In this document: piece by piece, positions 40,129 to 49,386 of the stretch
How positions within the stretch are numbered: position 1 is the stretch's first letter
Layout: each line of letters starts with the position of its first letter
Source: Arthrobacter sp. ISL-48
Lineage (GTDB): Bacteria; Actinomycetota; Actinomycetes; Actinomycetales; Micrococcaceae
Reading direction: 5' to 3'
Assembly (NCBI RefSeq): GCF_018613805.1
Contig: NZ_JAGGPL010000008.1
Location: forward strand, 88,241 to 152,240
DNA length: 64,000 nucleotides
Made by a program: the position numbers and the translations under genes
The notes under the pieces: model-generated
The model's input: only the letters and a program-made list of their open reading frames with translations
What the model was told of the DNA's origin: nothing
Databases searched by the model: none

Positions 40129-40268
40129 CCTCGTCAACATCGCCGCTACCGAACAAGCATCACAGGAGGAGCCCCACCGCGCCTGGACACTATGCGCGCG
40201 ATCTTGCTGTCTGGGCCCCGTTCGGGAGCGCGCCGAAGAGAAGGGCCGGATATACGACGTTGCGGCTA

Positions 40269-40874
40269 CTAGCTGGAAGCAATCTGATTTGACACCATGG
40301 TCATGACGGCGTCGGTCAGCTGTTCCGGGACCAAACGGCCCACCGCCTTGGGTCCGTCGGCGTGCAAAAGCAGTGGAGTAGTGACGAGTCCAATCGCTAC
40401 CTGGGCCGCGAGGTCGGCATCGTACCCATCATGGACCTCGCCACGGGCGGCGGCCCGGTTAAGAATGGTCACCAGGAGAACGTGGGAGACGTCGGAGACC
40501 TCTTCTTCAAGGATTTGGGCAACGCTAGGGTCGTGGGCAGCCTGTCCGACCAGTACTTTCAGAACCGTGCCCGCCTCTCCACTCAACGCATGAATCTTGT
40601 CTCGAAAGAGACTGGTGAGATCCCCAGCAAGCGTCCCAGTGTCCTCCGGGCGCAGAAAGGCGGCCATCAATGCCCGCGCAGCGGACTCAAGGAGCTTCTC
40701 CTTTGACGACCACCGCCGATAGAGCGATGCTGTTGAAACCCCGGCGCGCCGGGCAACCGCAGCCGTCGTGAGAGTGTCGTAACCCCGCTCTGCCAACAGA
40801 GCCAAGGTGGCATCCACGACAGTGCGATCAACCCGTGAATCCAGCGGCCGTCCATGAGGACCGGTTCCAGTCAT
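40269..40874 (-). CDS. TetR-family regulator
   Basis: 201 residues; N-terminal helix-turn-helix (DATLALLAERGYDTLTTAAV, ARRAGVSTASLYRRWSSKE) and a C-terminal ligand domain similar to TetR_C_11 types. Its ATG overlaps the stop of the DUF1569 gene (ATGA at 40871-40874), so the two are one transcript. Divergent from the aldehyde dehydrogenase, which it probably represses through the palindrome at 41440-41463. Confidence 0.88.
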   Translation of the reverse strand: MTGTGPHGRPLDSRVDRTVVDATLALLAERGYDTLTTAAVARRAGVSTASLYRRWSSKEKLLESAARALMAAFLRPEDTGTLAGDLTSLFRDKIHALSGEAGTVLKVLVGQAAHDPSVAQILEEEVSDVSHVLLVTILNRAAARGEVHDGYDADLAAQVAIGLVTTPLLLHADGPKAVGRLVPEQLTDAVMTMVSNQIASS

Positions 40875-41419
40875 TTGTCCTGGCCGGAGCTAGCCGACGA
40901 GTGTAAGGCAGACCTCGCCTCGCCCGGCATTCCTGGCAGGTGCTCCCGCAGGTGCATAGTCTGGAGGCTGGCAACCTGTTCCTTACTGCAGCGTCCGTAA
41001 ATGGGGTGCGGCTGAAGCGGGCCGACGAAGTCCGCGAAGCGGCTAACGACCAATCTGAGCGCCGCCACGGCCTCCGGATCCGCCATTCGCGGATCAAGTT
41101 CGGGTGCTCCCAGGACCGGCGCCGAGAGGTTGTGACGCATCGCGCCTCTTCGCAGGAACAGGTGTTTGGCCGCTCGCCCAAGCGTCGAGCGCAGGCCGAT
41201 GGGAGAGAGTTTGGGATAGCCGGTCATGGAGTAGCCGATGCTCTGAGCAGCGTGCTGCAGTGTTTCGGAAAACGTCCAGATCCCGCGCGAGCTCAGCAAA
41301 GCTTTCCCGGACCCATCCAAACGGACGTGGGCCTCCAGACGGTCCACGAAGGCAACCAAGCCGGCAACTGGGTCGGACGCGACGTTTTGACCTGTTTTGG
41401 GGGAATTCGAGGGAGCCAT
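40871..41419 (-). CDS. DUF1569-type protein (DinB-like fold)
   Basis: Shows the DUF1569 pattern: TFSETLQHAAQSIGYSMTGYP, then LFLRRGAMRHNLSAPVLGAP, with conserved His residues likely to bind metal. Function unknown. Two starts: ATG 41431 and ATG 41419; the latter (182 residues) is preceded by TATGTT and seven bases, fitting a leaderless transcript. Cotranscribed with the TetR gene. Confidence 0.75.
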   Translation of the reverse strand: MAPSNSPKTGQNVASDPVAGLVAFVDRLEAHVRLDGSGKALLSSRGIWTFSETLQHAAQSIGYSMTGYPKLSPIGLRSTLGRAAKHLFLRRGAMRHNLSAPVLGAPELDPRMADPEAVAALRLVVSRFADFVGPLQPHPIYGRCSKEQVASLQTMHLREHLPGMPGEARSALHSSASSGQDK

Positions 41420-41439
41420 GAGTCCTAACATACACCAAT

Positions 41440-41463
41440 GGAAACGAAAACGTTCCGTTTCGT
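41440..41463. promoter_or_regulatory. Operator-like inverted repeat between DUF1569/TetR and the dehydrogenase
   Basis: GGAAACGAAAACGTTCCGTT followed by TCG is an imperfect palindrome (GAAACG and CGTTTC arms) in the 58-base divergent gap. Position and symmetry fit a TetR-family operator controlling both directions. TACTGT (41466-41471), six bases before the dehydrogenase ATG, is its likely leaderless -10 box. Confidence 0.5.
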
Positions 41464-41477
41464 ATTACTGTTAGGTC

Positions 41478-42914
41478 ATGTCGAATCAAGCACCTACCCT
41501 CCTGAGCCCACTACCGAACACCGTGCTGCGATTACGCGACAGCTTCAACTCAGGACGCACCCGCCCGTTGGAGTGGCGGCGCGGACAACTAGCGGCTGTG
41601 CGCAGGATGCTTGTTGAAAACCGAGACGCCCTGCGCGAAGCGTTGTACGCCGATTTGCGAAAAAGCGGCATTGAGTCCGATCTGACCGAGATCGGAATGC
41701 TGATCCGGGAGATTGACCACACCCTGCGTTATTTGAAGCGATGGCAAGCGCCGCGCCGAGTTCGAGTGCCGATCCTCATGGGGCCCGGCACTGCTCAGAT
41801 TGTGCGGGAGTCGCTAGGCGTGGTCGCTGTCATTGCTCCATGGAATTATCCGCTGCAGCTGCTGCTCGCACCCGCGATCGGGGCGATCGCCGCAGGCAAC
41901 ACTGTCGTATTGAAGCCCAGCGAACTGGCGTCTCATACATCGAGCCTTATCGCGCGGCTGGTCCCACGTTATCTCGACCAGTCCGCCGTCGCCGTTGTCG
42001 AGGGGGGAATTCCGGAGACCACAGAATTGCTGGAGCAAAAACTAAATCATATCTTCTACACTGGCAACGCTACCGTCGGTCGGATCGTCCTGAGGGCCGC
42101 TGCGGCGCACCTCACGCCCGTGACCCTGGAGCTCGGCGGGAAGTCGCCGGTGTGGGTCGACGCCACAGCGGATCTGGTCAGTGCCGCCCGTCGCATCGTT
42201 TGGGGACGGTTCCTGAATGCAGGGCAGACGTGCGTCGCCCCGGATTTTGTCCTGACTACGCCAGACGTCGCGGCCCGCCTCGAGCCGCTCCTTACAGATG
42301 CGATAGCCGAACTTTATGGCCCGAACCCGCAGTCCAGCCCGGACTACGGCCGGATCATCAACGACCGCCAGTTTGGCCGCCTTGCGGGCATGCTCAACGA
42401 TGGGAGGCTCGTAACCGGAGGTGTGACGGATGCGGCGGAGAGATACATCTCACCGACTATCCTTGCAGATGTCGATTCGGCATCGACTGTCATGACGGAG
42501 GAAATATTCGGACCGATTCTGCCGATCATCACGGTGGCTTCCCTCGATGAAGCCATCGCATTTATCGGTGCTCGCGACAAACCGCTCGCCCTTTATGCAT
42601 TCACGAACTCCAGCGAAACCAGAAACGCGCTTCTAAGCAGAACATCGTCAGGAGCGGTCGGGATCGGGGCGTGCGTCGCGCACCTCATGGTTCCAGGGCT
42701 TCCGTTCGGCGGGGTGGGCGCGAGCGGAATGGGCAGCTATCACGGGGGACACTCGATGGCGCTGTTCAGTCACGACAAGGCTGTTCTCTCGATCCCGGCT
42801 CGTCCAGATGTCCTCGGCCTCGTGCACGCACCTTATGAACGACGCCGAACGCGACTTGCACACCGGCTCATCACTCGACTCCGGTCCAACCGAAAGGGTT
42901 GTAACCCGTCGTAG
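41478..42914 (+). CDS. Aldehyde dehydrogenase (class 3/coniferyl-type)
   Basis: Oxidises an aldehyde with NAD(P). The 478 residues carry APWNYPLQLLLAP, the catalytic Glu in LELGGKSP and catalytic Cys in NAGQTCVAPD, and EEIFGPILP. Overall shape (short N-terminus, C-terminal membrane-proximal basic tail RTRLAHRLITRLRSNRK) matches the class-3/fatty or coniferyl aldehyde group. Substrate unknown. Divergent from the TetR-DUF1569 pair; leaderless start at 41478 is likely. Confidence 0.9.
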   Translation: MSNQAPTLLSPLPNTVLRLRDSFNSGRTRPLEWRRGQLAAVRRMLVENRDALREALYADLRKSGIESDLTEIGMLIREIDHTLRYLKRWQAPRRVRVPILMGPGTAQIVRESLGVVAVIAPWNYPLQLLLAPAIGAIAAGNTVVLKPSELASHTSSLIARLVPRYLDQSAVAVVEGGIPETTELLEQKLNHIFYTGNATVGRIVLRAAAAHLTPVTLELGGKSPVWVDATADLVSAARRIVWGRFLNAGQTCVAPDFVLTTPDVAARLEPLLTDAIAELYGPNPQSSPDYGRIINDRQFGRLAGMLNDGRLVTGGVTDAAERYISPTILADVDSASTVMTEEIFGPILPIITVASLDEAIAFIGARDKPLALYAFTNSSETRNALLSRTSSGAVGIGACVAHLMVPGLPFGGVGASGMGSYHGGHSMALFSHDKAVLSIPARPDVLGLVHAPYERRRTRLAHRLITRLRSNRKGCNPS

Positions 42915-43352
42915 AAGTGGGATGGTCAACAGCCAATTTTGGCCTAACGATCTTATGGCCAACGGCGACCGATCTGGCGCGCCAATACTTTGCCAGGGTA
43001 TGAAAGGCCTGCGCCGGGCGGAGGCAGCACCGGTTCTGGGCCTTGCTCTGCCTTGGCCGGACGGGCGCGGCGGGCTCTGCGAGGCGTACCTGACGGCCTG
43101 CCTTGAAACAATGCAGAAGCTCGGATGTGAGCCCTTCGCCAAATTCCTGGTCCGGGAGGCGATGCGGGCGGCTTCGTTTCGGGAACAGGCGAAACTGAAC
43201 CAGCACCTACCCAGGTGCCGGGGCTGTACGCGGGGGTTGGCCTCGCTCCGCGAAACCCACTCGATGATCCGCGCCCGGTGAGAAAATAGAAGGCATGCAG
43301 GAGGCAGCCGGCTGCCTTCGCCTGCGTCACGATCCGCCTGGAGGTTGGTTGT
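42915..43352. other. Stretch without a recognised gene
   Basis: A plus-strand open frame (to 43281) starts inside the dehydrogenase gene and continues through ACLETMQKLGCEPFAKFLV and REQAKLNQHLPRCRGC; it resembles no family. It may be debris from the recombinase unit that follows. Confidence 0.35.
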
Positions 43353-43502
43353 ATGGTCCTGGCCTCGGGGCGCAAGGGCGCGGTCGCCGCCTACCGGGAC
43401 GCCACAGTGTTCAAAACGGCCTACGCATGGGGTCTGCGGGCCAACGAGGTCACGCATCTGCAGACCGTAGACTTTTCCCGGAACCGGCGGGCGCCCAAGT
43501 AA
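43353..43502 (+). pseudogene. Large tyrosine recombinase fragment
   Basis: ATG 43353 to TAA 43502 reads ASGRKGAVAAYRDATVFKTA and YAWGLRANEVTHLQTVDFSR, the SAM-like to catalytic-Arg region of large actinobacterial tyrosine recombinases. It corresponds to a part of the protein that precedes the fragment at 37972-38136. No catalytic C-terminus follows. Confidence 0.5.
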
Positions 43503-43562
43503 TTCATGCCACATCGTGGAGAGGATCCTTGGCCAGACTTCCATCAATCCAGCTAACCGTGC

Positions 43563-43706
43563 TCATGCCTCTGATTTGGGTGCGTGAATAGTGAAGCCCA
43601 TCGGAACGGGTCCGAAGTCCTCCAGAACTGTCAGCTCATAGGCTTCCGCGGCAGGCAGTGTCGTAATGCACGCGTCCACCAGCCCGTCTCGGCACTGCTT
43701 TGCTGC
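43563..43706 (-). pseudogene. Unidentified C-terminal gene fragment
   Basis: The minus frame ending at 43563 reads CRDGLVDACITTLPAAEAYE, LTVLEDFGPVPMGFTIHAPK. It is protein-like and in a single frame, but the family is uncertain (a periplasmic-binding or prephenate-dehydratase-like fold is possible). It abuts the broken IstB, so the break point is near 43706-43722. Confidence 0.3.
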
Positions 43707-43722
43707 ATTGGAATTGCTTGTA

Positions 43723-43839
43723 GGTGGGTAGCCGGAGCCGCCGGCAGGCTTGGTCCACGGCGGCAACGGCGGCTTGTTCGGTCAGTCCGCGGCGACGGCG
43801 CAGGGTTTGGGACACGACAACGGGAGGGGTGGGGCTCAT
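43723..43839 (-). pseudogene. IS21 family IstB, N-terminal fragment
   Basis: The first 39 residues (SQTLRRRRGLTEQAAVAAVD) match the start of IS21 helper ATPases; the reading then leaves the family at RLPT. The Walker motifs are gone. It lies downstream of istA in normal IS21 order, showing that the 3' end of the element was lost. Confidence 0.7.
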
Positions 43840-43893
43840 GAGACGTGCTCTTTGCTCGGTGATGGCTCGGGATCGGCGGCGTGGGCGGTGCGT

Positions 43894-45520
43894 TTATTCA
43901 ACAGCTGGCATAGCCGGCTCGGTGGGCAGCGGGCGCTTGTCCGGCGGCAATCCGGCGATCACGGCCGCAGGGTCCGCGAGGCGGCGTTGGGTGAGACTGA
44001 CAACGCGGTGCTCGACGATTTCTTCTTTCACGCCAGGATCGCAATCGGGCCGGTCCCACCCCGGGGTACTTCGTTCGGCAGCGACGCGCCTTGCTTCGAC
44101 CGCGACGACGTCAGCGCTGACCGCCCCGACACGGAGAGCTGCGGTGATTTCCGGCGATGACAACCGCGGCGTCCATGACCCGGTGGAGCAGCAGCACGTC
44201 GATCAGTTCACGGGTCGCCTCGGCATCCACGTCCGTTTTGCGGGCAGCGGCCCAGAAGGCGTCATGGGCCGGGGTGAACACCCCTGCATCCCGTGCCTGG
44301 GCCAGTGCGGTGGAGCCCGGCAACGCACCAGGTTTGATCTTCAGGACCTCAAGATAGTGGTCAAGCTGCACACACTGCCCGCCCCTGACCACGGTCCCGG
44401 GGTGGGTGGCAATCAGGGTCCGGCCGTCGAAGACTCTCAGCTGGGTGGCTTGCAAGGACACCCGGACTTTCCGGTTGATGAACCGCACCGGCACGGAATA
44501 CTTCGTGGAACGGACCGTGACCAGAGAGGACCGATCCACCCTTGGGGTCAATATCAGCCCAGGGTGGAAGTCCTCTGCTGGCAACGGTGTCAGCAGGGGT
44601 TGTTCGACGGCGAAGTCCTGCCCGATCGTGCGCAGCCGTTGGGAGATCCTGCGCCCGTTCTCTTCTTCGTCCCAGACCCGGAGCTTGTCATTGAGATCAG
44701 CCAGGGTATCCACGACCGGGACTGGCGTGAGGAAGTTCCGCCGAAACCTGCCCACTTCCCCTTCGATCCCGCCTTTCTCATGGGCGCCCTGGATGCCCGG
44801 CTCGCAGTAAAAGGCATCGACCCCGTAGTGGGATTTAAATAGCACCCAGCGTTCGTTGTCCACCCGCTGCCGGCCGGCCCCGTAAACGACCTTGGTGACT
44901 GCGGAAGTGAGGTTGTCATAGCGGATATGCCTGCTCGGGACACCATCCAGGGCATGAAACGCCTCGATGTGGCCTTCCGGAACGCTTCCTGAGCGCACGT
45001 CGGGTGGACGCGGTGAACGGATTTGCCCGAGTGCGAGAGCCGGAATGCGAACATGTAGCAGCGGGTCCTGACTCCGGCCAGGTCGACCCGCACGTCCCCG
45101 AAGTCCACCTCGGCCTCCGCGCCCGGGGCGTGTTCCTGCGGGACGAACACCTCCACGGGCGCTTTCCCGGACTCGACCGCGATGGCGCCGGCGGGCTTTC
45201 TCCTATTGGCGCACCGTCGAGTACGAGATCACTGCCTGGTGCTCGTCAACCAAACGGTCGAAAACGCGCTGAGAGGTATGGCGTTGCTTCCGCGGCGCGT
45301 CCAGATCAGCCAGAAGCATCGCATCAATGACACCCTTCAAAGGGCCCAGCTTCGGTGCCCTGCGGGCAGGTACCCTCCGCGCGGGCGGTTCCGCAGCAGC
45401 CAGCGCCTGACGGACCGTCCTGCGGGAGACCTGGTGCTCGCGGGCAAGGGACCGGATCGATAAGCCCCTGACCCTGGCATCCCGGCGGATCCTTGCGAAT
45501 AGTTCCACTCTCGACTCCAT
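43894..45520 (-). pseudogene. IS21 family transposase IstA, with three frameshifts
   Basis: From ATG 45520 the frame gives an HTH (MESRVELFARIRRDARVRGL, SIRSLAREHQVSRRTVRQAL). It shifts near 45170-45200 to GAEAEVDFGDVRVDLAGVRT (DDE domain start), near 45000 to the HALDGVPSRHIRYDNLTSAV part, and near 44157 to SADVVAVEARRVAAERS and VVSLTQRRLADPAAVIAGLP. All domains are recognisable but no full frame exists, so the transposase is dead. Confidence 0.85.
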
Positions 45521-45569
45521 CACTGACTTCCACTGTTGGGAAAAACATCTTGATGGAATCAACCGTGGG

Positions 45570-45660
45570 GTGGGCTCAACTGAAACTGCTATTCATCAAC
45601 CGGCGAGCCGCGAAGTGGGCTCAACTCAGACTGCAGAACCGGTCCCCACTCAAACTGCCA
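45570..45660. repeat. IS21-type terminal multiple repeats
   Basis: GTGGGCTCAACTGAAACTGC (45570-45589), GTGGGCTCAACTCAGACTGC (45615-45634) and the related CCCACTCAAACTGCCATAAT (about 45645-45664) are direct copies of a terminal motif, as IS21 elements have at their ends. They mark the istA-side end of the element. Confidence 0.7.
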
Positions 45661-46073
45661 TAATCAGAAGGCCTATGGACGGTTACGGACTCAACTTCCG
45701 TCCCTCGGCTTACGTCCCAAAAAGCTAAGGAACCGAACGTCGGGCCTGTTGCCACACACCATCGAGCAAGACAACTGCCACAGGCCACAGCGCCTCACCA
45801 GCCATTCAAGTTAGTAACCGACAGGGTTGAAACAACCGCTCTGAAGGATAGCGCAGCACAAGCCCCCACAGACCACATCGTCGATGGACCTAAAGACTTG
45901 ACGACAGTCGCGCCGCCGGACCAAGTCGGTGCCAGGAAGGACTGCACAGGCCTGAGATAGCGGCAAGGCAAAATGCACTGTTCAGTTGCGAATCCTATTG
46001 GCTGGCGAATGAACGAAGCACTCGTATCGCTTGAGTGCTGATGTGGCGCAGCCTTCTGTACGGGACTACTGGA
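45661..46073. other. 413-base stretch without a gene
   Basis: No open frame with family resemblance and no RNA gene seen. GC is lower than in the core region. It separates the IS21 relic from the transporter gene. Confidence 0.5.
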
Positions 46074-47423
46074 TCAAACCTTCGTTATCAGCAATTGGTC
46101 CGCTTTAGGGACGGTGGGTGCTGTTGTGCGGCCTTTCCAGGCAGCGAACACGAACAAAATGCCTCCGAGGATGAACATCCCAGAAACGGCGGCCGTGCTG
46201 TCGGTCCCGGAAGACACTATAAGTGCCAGGGCCAGCACCGGACCGAACCCGGCGGTAATTGCGCCGCTCGATTCCTTGCCCACGCCTACTCCAGTCACAC
46301 GGGTTTTGGTCGCAAATTGGCGCGCCATGAAGGGGCTCGCCGCTACGGAGAGAAGTGGCGCAAGAAGGCCCGTCCCGAGAATCAAGGCGATCCAGATGTA
46401 CAGCGAGACTCCTGTGTTGAGTAGCCAGAAGAAAGGGAACGCGTACAGGATGACCATAAGGCCGCCGAACGCCAGGACTCTCTGAACAGGGATCATGTCG
46501 CAGAGTCGGCCGCAAATAGGTGTCCACAAAATTGCGACCGCGCTGGCCAAGGTGATGCCGAAGCTACTGACGGCACCACCTACGTCTTTGAACTCAGCAA
46601 GGTAAGAAATAGAGAACGTCTTCCACAGAGTCGCGATGAGTGCGTAGCCGGCGTAAGTGGCAAACACGATGACCAGGCCTCTCCAGTCGGACCTGAATAG
46701 GTCGGCCAAAACACGGAACCAGCTTCTCCGGGTTTCTGCCACAGCCATGGCCTCGAAATCGGGAGTTTCCGGCATTTTCCGGCGAATAACAAATCCCACA
46801 ATGGCAACGAGAAAGCTTAATACGAAGGGGATGCGCCAACCCCATGAGTAGAAAAAGTCGTCACCGATAAGGGCCAACCCTGCCACCGCGAGCGAGGCGA
46901 AGAAGACACCCAAGTTGACTCCTAGTGTCGGGAGCGAGCCGAACCGCCCGCGCTTGCCTTCCGCGGCATGTTCGTAGGAGACCGTTATCGCAGCGCTGAA
47001 CTCTGCGCCTGCGCCAACACCTTGCAAGATGCGAAGAAGGACCAGCAGAATTGGCGCTGCCACGCCGATGGAGTCGTACGAGGGAATCAATCCCATCAGT
47101 CCCGTGGATCCGCCCATCAGGATAAGACTCCAAGACAACACCATCTTGCGTCCGAACTTATCTCCCATGATGCCGAACACCAGCCCCGCAAGTGGCCGGG
47201 CTAGGAACCCGACGCCGAACGTCGCAAGGGCGGCCATTGCGCTTGCAGTCGAGTCCGATGATGGGAAGAACGTGGGGCCAATGACTAGTCCGGCCATCGC
47301 CGAGTACAGAAAGAAATCGAAATATTCGAGAGCGGTGCCGACGACAACCGCGGGCCCGACGCGACGATTTGCAGCCTTAGCTGTTTGCGTTTTGGCCGCA
47401 TTAGGCGGCGTTGGATAACTCAC
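46074..47423 (-). CDS. MHS-type major facilitator transporter
   Basis: Twelve membrane helices in 449 residues; LEYFDFFLYSAMAGLVIGPT at the first helix and the loop motif GDKFGRKMVL mark the metabolite:H+ symporter group (organic acid or osmolyte uptake). GTG at 47423 follows GGAGG at seven bases; the open frame extends upstream to 47741 but without family resemblance. It is alone, flanked by relics, so its substrate cannot be inferred. Confidence 0.87.
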   Translation of the reverse strand: MSYPTPPNAAKTQTAKAANRRVGPAVVVGTALEYFDFFLYSAMAGLVIGPTFFPSSDSTASAMAALATFGVGFLARPLAGLVFGIMGDKFGRKMVLSWSLILMGGSTGLMGLIPSYDSIGVAAPILLVLLRILQGVGAGAEFSAAITVSYEHAAEGKRGRFGSLPTLGVNLGVFFASLAVAGLALIGDDFFYSWGWRIPFVLSFLVAIVGFVIRRKMPETPDFEAMAVAETRRSWFRVLADLFRSDWRGLVIVFATYAGYALIATLWKTFSISYLAEFKDVGGAVSSFGITLASAVAILWTPICGRLCDMIPVQRVLAFGGLMVILYAFPFFWLLNTGVSLYIWIALILGTGLLAPLLSVAASPFMARQFATKTRVTGVGVGKESSGAITAGFGPVLALALIVSSGTDSTAAVSGMFILGGILFVFAAWKGRTTAPTVPKADQLLITKV

Positions 47424-47941
47424 TGGATAACCTCCGATTAGTCCGGATGGTCGATAGTTTCCCACCCGATTGCCATATTTGGCACAGCGTTCCATTAGAC
47501 GGCACGATCTATGATGCCCGTCACGTTGGCTCTGTGTCAACGGATGTGAACGCCTCTTTTCCTGGCTTGGGTAAACCGGGCCTTCGTGGCAAAGGGTTGG
47601 GCAGATGCGCCCCAGCCCTGCGGCAAGCCGTCCCATACTGGCCGGCCAGCGCTTGCTGGCGCACCTTACGCCCGCGGCCAATGCATGGTGCTGGCGAGCA
47701 GGCGAGCTGGCCTCCATTGCTGACGTCGATGTCTTATCCACGCCGGAAATGGATATTTATCAGCGCTACTTGAAGCTCACTTTTGCCAACACCAAACTTG
47801 ACATAGTTATGAGTCGAATAGTAAGTATATTCTGAGAGGCATGATTAGACGACCCCGAGCCAGTGAAAACGTGTTGAAACTTAGGCGGTGCCGCCGGTCA
47901 GGGCGACTCACGTGCAGCCTCACCGGCCAAGTTCCTGATCT
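47424..47941. other. 518-base stretch without a recognised gene
   Basis: A plus-strand frame at 47605-47835 (76 codons, ending KLDIVMSRIVSIF) has no family resemblance. A TTGACA at 47798-47803 is present but no -10 box lies at normal spacing. The stretch includes the upstream region of the transporter. Confidence 0.4.
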
Positions 47942-48722
47942 TTAAACAGCCGCGTCAATGCCGCCCTTTCGGCGTCGGTCGGCTTGCTCTACCAGCTCGG
48001 TGATCCATGGTCCGTGGCCGCGATGGAAAGTCAGCTGTTCTGGTAGTCCGTTGACTGATGCGGCGGAGTTCGAGATGTCGATAATGATCCGTCCGCCGGC
48101 CACGGGTGCATTGGTGATGTGGACGTCGCCAAAGGACGCGGGGAGGGCTGGGTCCACCCATACTCCGCCTTGGGATACGTGGGCGTCGTACCGCATGAGG
48201 CCGGTCACCAGTAGTATGGGCGTCGTTGCTGCCCAGGCTTGAGGCGAACATGCTGTCGGGTAGGGCAGGGGCGCCGGCGAACTGTTCCCGGCTGAAACCG
48301 CAAAACAATTCAGGGAGGCGGCCACCGGAGAACTCGGCGGCTTCAAGCAGGGCGGTCGAGATCTGTTGCGCCTCGTGCACGAACCCATATCGCAGGAGTC
48401 CGGCTGCGATGATGGCGTTGTCGTGGGGCCATACGGAACCGTTGTGATAGCTGGCGGGGTTATAGATGCCCATGTCAGTGGCCAGGGTTCGGACGCCCCA
48501 TCCGCTGAACATTTCGGGGGACATGAGGTGCTTCACCACCGAGGGCGCCTTGTCCTCGTCCACAAGTCAGAGCCATAGGCAGTGACCCATGTTGGAAGCA
48601 CAAGCGTCGACCTGGCGCTTCTTGCCGTCCAAGGCAACGGCGTAGTAGCCGCGTTCCGGCATCCAGAATTCCTCGTTGAAGCGCTTCTTCAACTGCACCA
48701 TAAGGTCGGCATACTCGTTCCC
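47942..48722 (-). pseudogene. Glycogen debranching enzyme-like (GH15-type) relic
   Basis: The minus strand reads LKKRFNEEFWMPERGYYAVA, then SNMGHCLW, an in-frame TGA (48567-48569), VDEDKAPSVVKHLMSPEMFS and YNPASYHNGSVWPHDNAIIA. Near 48245 the reading shifts frame and ends with FGDVHITNAPVAGGRIIIDI and a stop at 47942. These match the C-terminal half of amylo-alpha-1,6-glucosidases. The N-terminal half is absent, so it is a dead fragment. Confidence 0.65.
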
Positions 48723-49273
48723 ACCGGGAACGGTGGAGGGCCGCATCGAAAGTCCCTCACTTGTGGAGGAGTGCTTTGGAGGATGCGATAGCTCAAGTAA
48801 AGGACGCCGCTGCGCGTCAGGGGACTGGGAGCATGATTACCCGGCTGCGCCCAGCAGATACATCGTTCGCTGGCAGTGCCGCGGGGGCTCATCCGACAAA
48901 GCCGCGAATAGGCGCACCAGAGCCACCTCTGGAACTTCCGCCTGGCACTGCCATTTATCGTCTTCATCACCACATCGGACCTGCAGGGCAGGTGACCGGA
49001 AAGCATTGATGAACTAACGGTCCCCATCGGGGCCATCTTCGCCTCCCGTGCAGAAGCGTTATCCCACCTTGAGCGCGGATAGAGACTGGTCCAAACCTCA
49101 AACCCGAGAGCAGCATCTATGTATTTCCGCCGGCATAACGCCTCCGGAGCAATCCAGAGACCGCTATCGTTTGGCATTGCATCGTCCACTAATCCCCGGC
49201 GATACGACCCTCCATCCAGCCAGACCTCGACGATCTCGCCGATGAGGAACCCCCATCTGTCCGTGCGGTGCAT
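48689..49273 (-). pseudogene. Relative of the 76-residue protein, reading through into relic DNA
   Basis: From ATG 49273 (or 49303) the first 66 residues align with the small protein at 29702-29932: GEIVEVWLDGGSYRRGLVDD and SGLWIAPEALCRRKYIDAAL versus [20 protein letters not shown] and [20 protein letters not shown]. Its own stop seems lost; the frame continues to 48689 across the debranching-enzyme relic. It follows panB and panD on the same strand. Function unknown. Confidence 0.45.
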
Positions 49274-49386
49274 GCTGGCGCGACTACCGCCCCGGGGCTT
49301 CATACTTACGATTTCTCCCGTCTCTGACCTCGACCTCTTGCGTATGGATCACTTCCGTCCGATCTGGAGCCAAGATGTTAGGTCGT

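Larger units (their letters stand above)
39553..40268. other. 716-base stretch with relics only
   Basis: Contains the strong stem-loop at 39720-39745 and a short MmcQ/YjbR relic at 40067-40128 on the minus strand. A plus-strand open frame at 39947-40306 runs antisense over that relic and is not believed. GC content drops toward 39.6 kb. Confidence 0.5.

Noticed and set aside
40871..42914. Toxin-antitoxin pair at the TetR/DUF1569 genes
   Set aside because: Both proteins match a regulator and a DinB-like fold; sizes and neighbours fit a redox operon, not a toxin-antitoxin system.
42808..43281. Gene overlapping the end of the aldehyde dehydrogenase
   Set aside because: Its start is inside the dehydrogenase gene in another frame and the remainder matches nothing recognisable.
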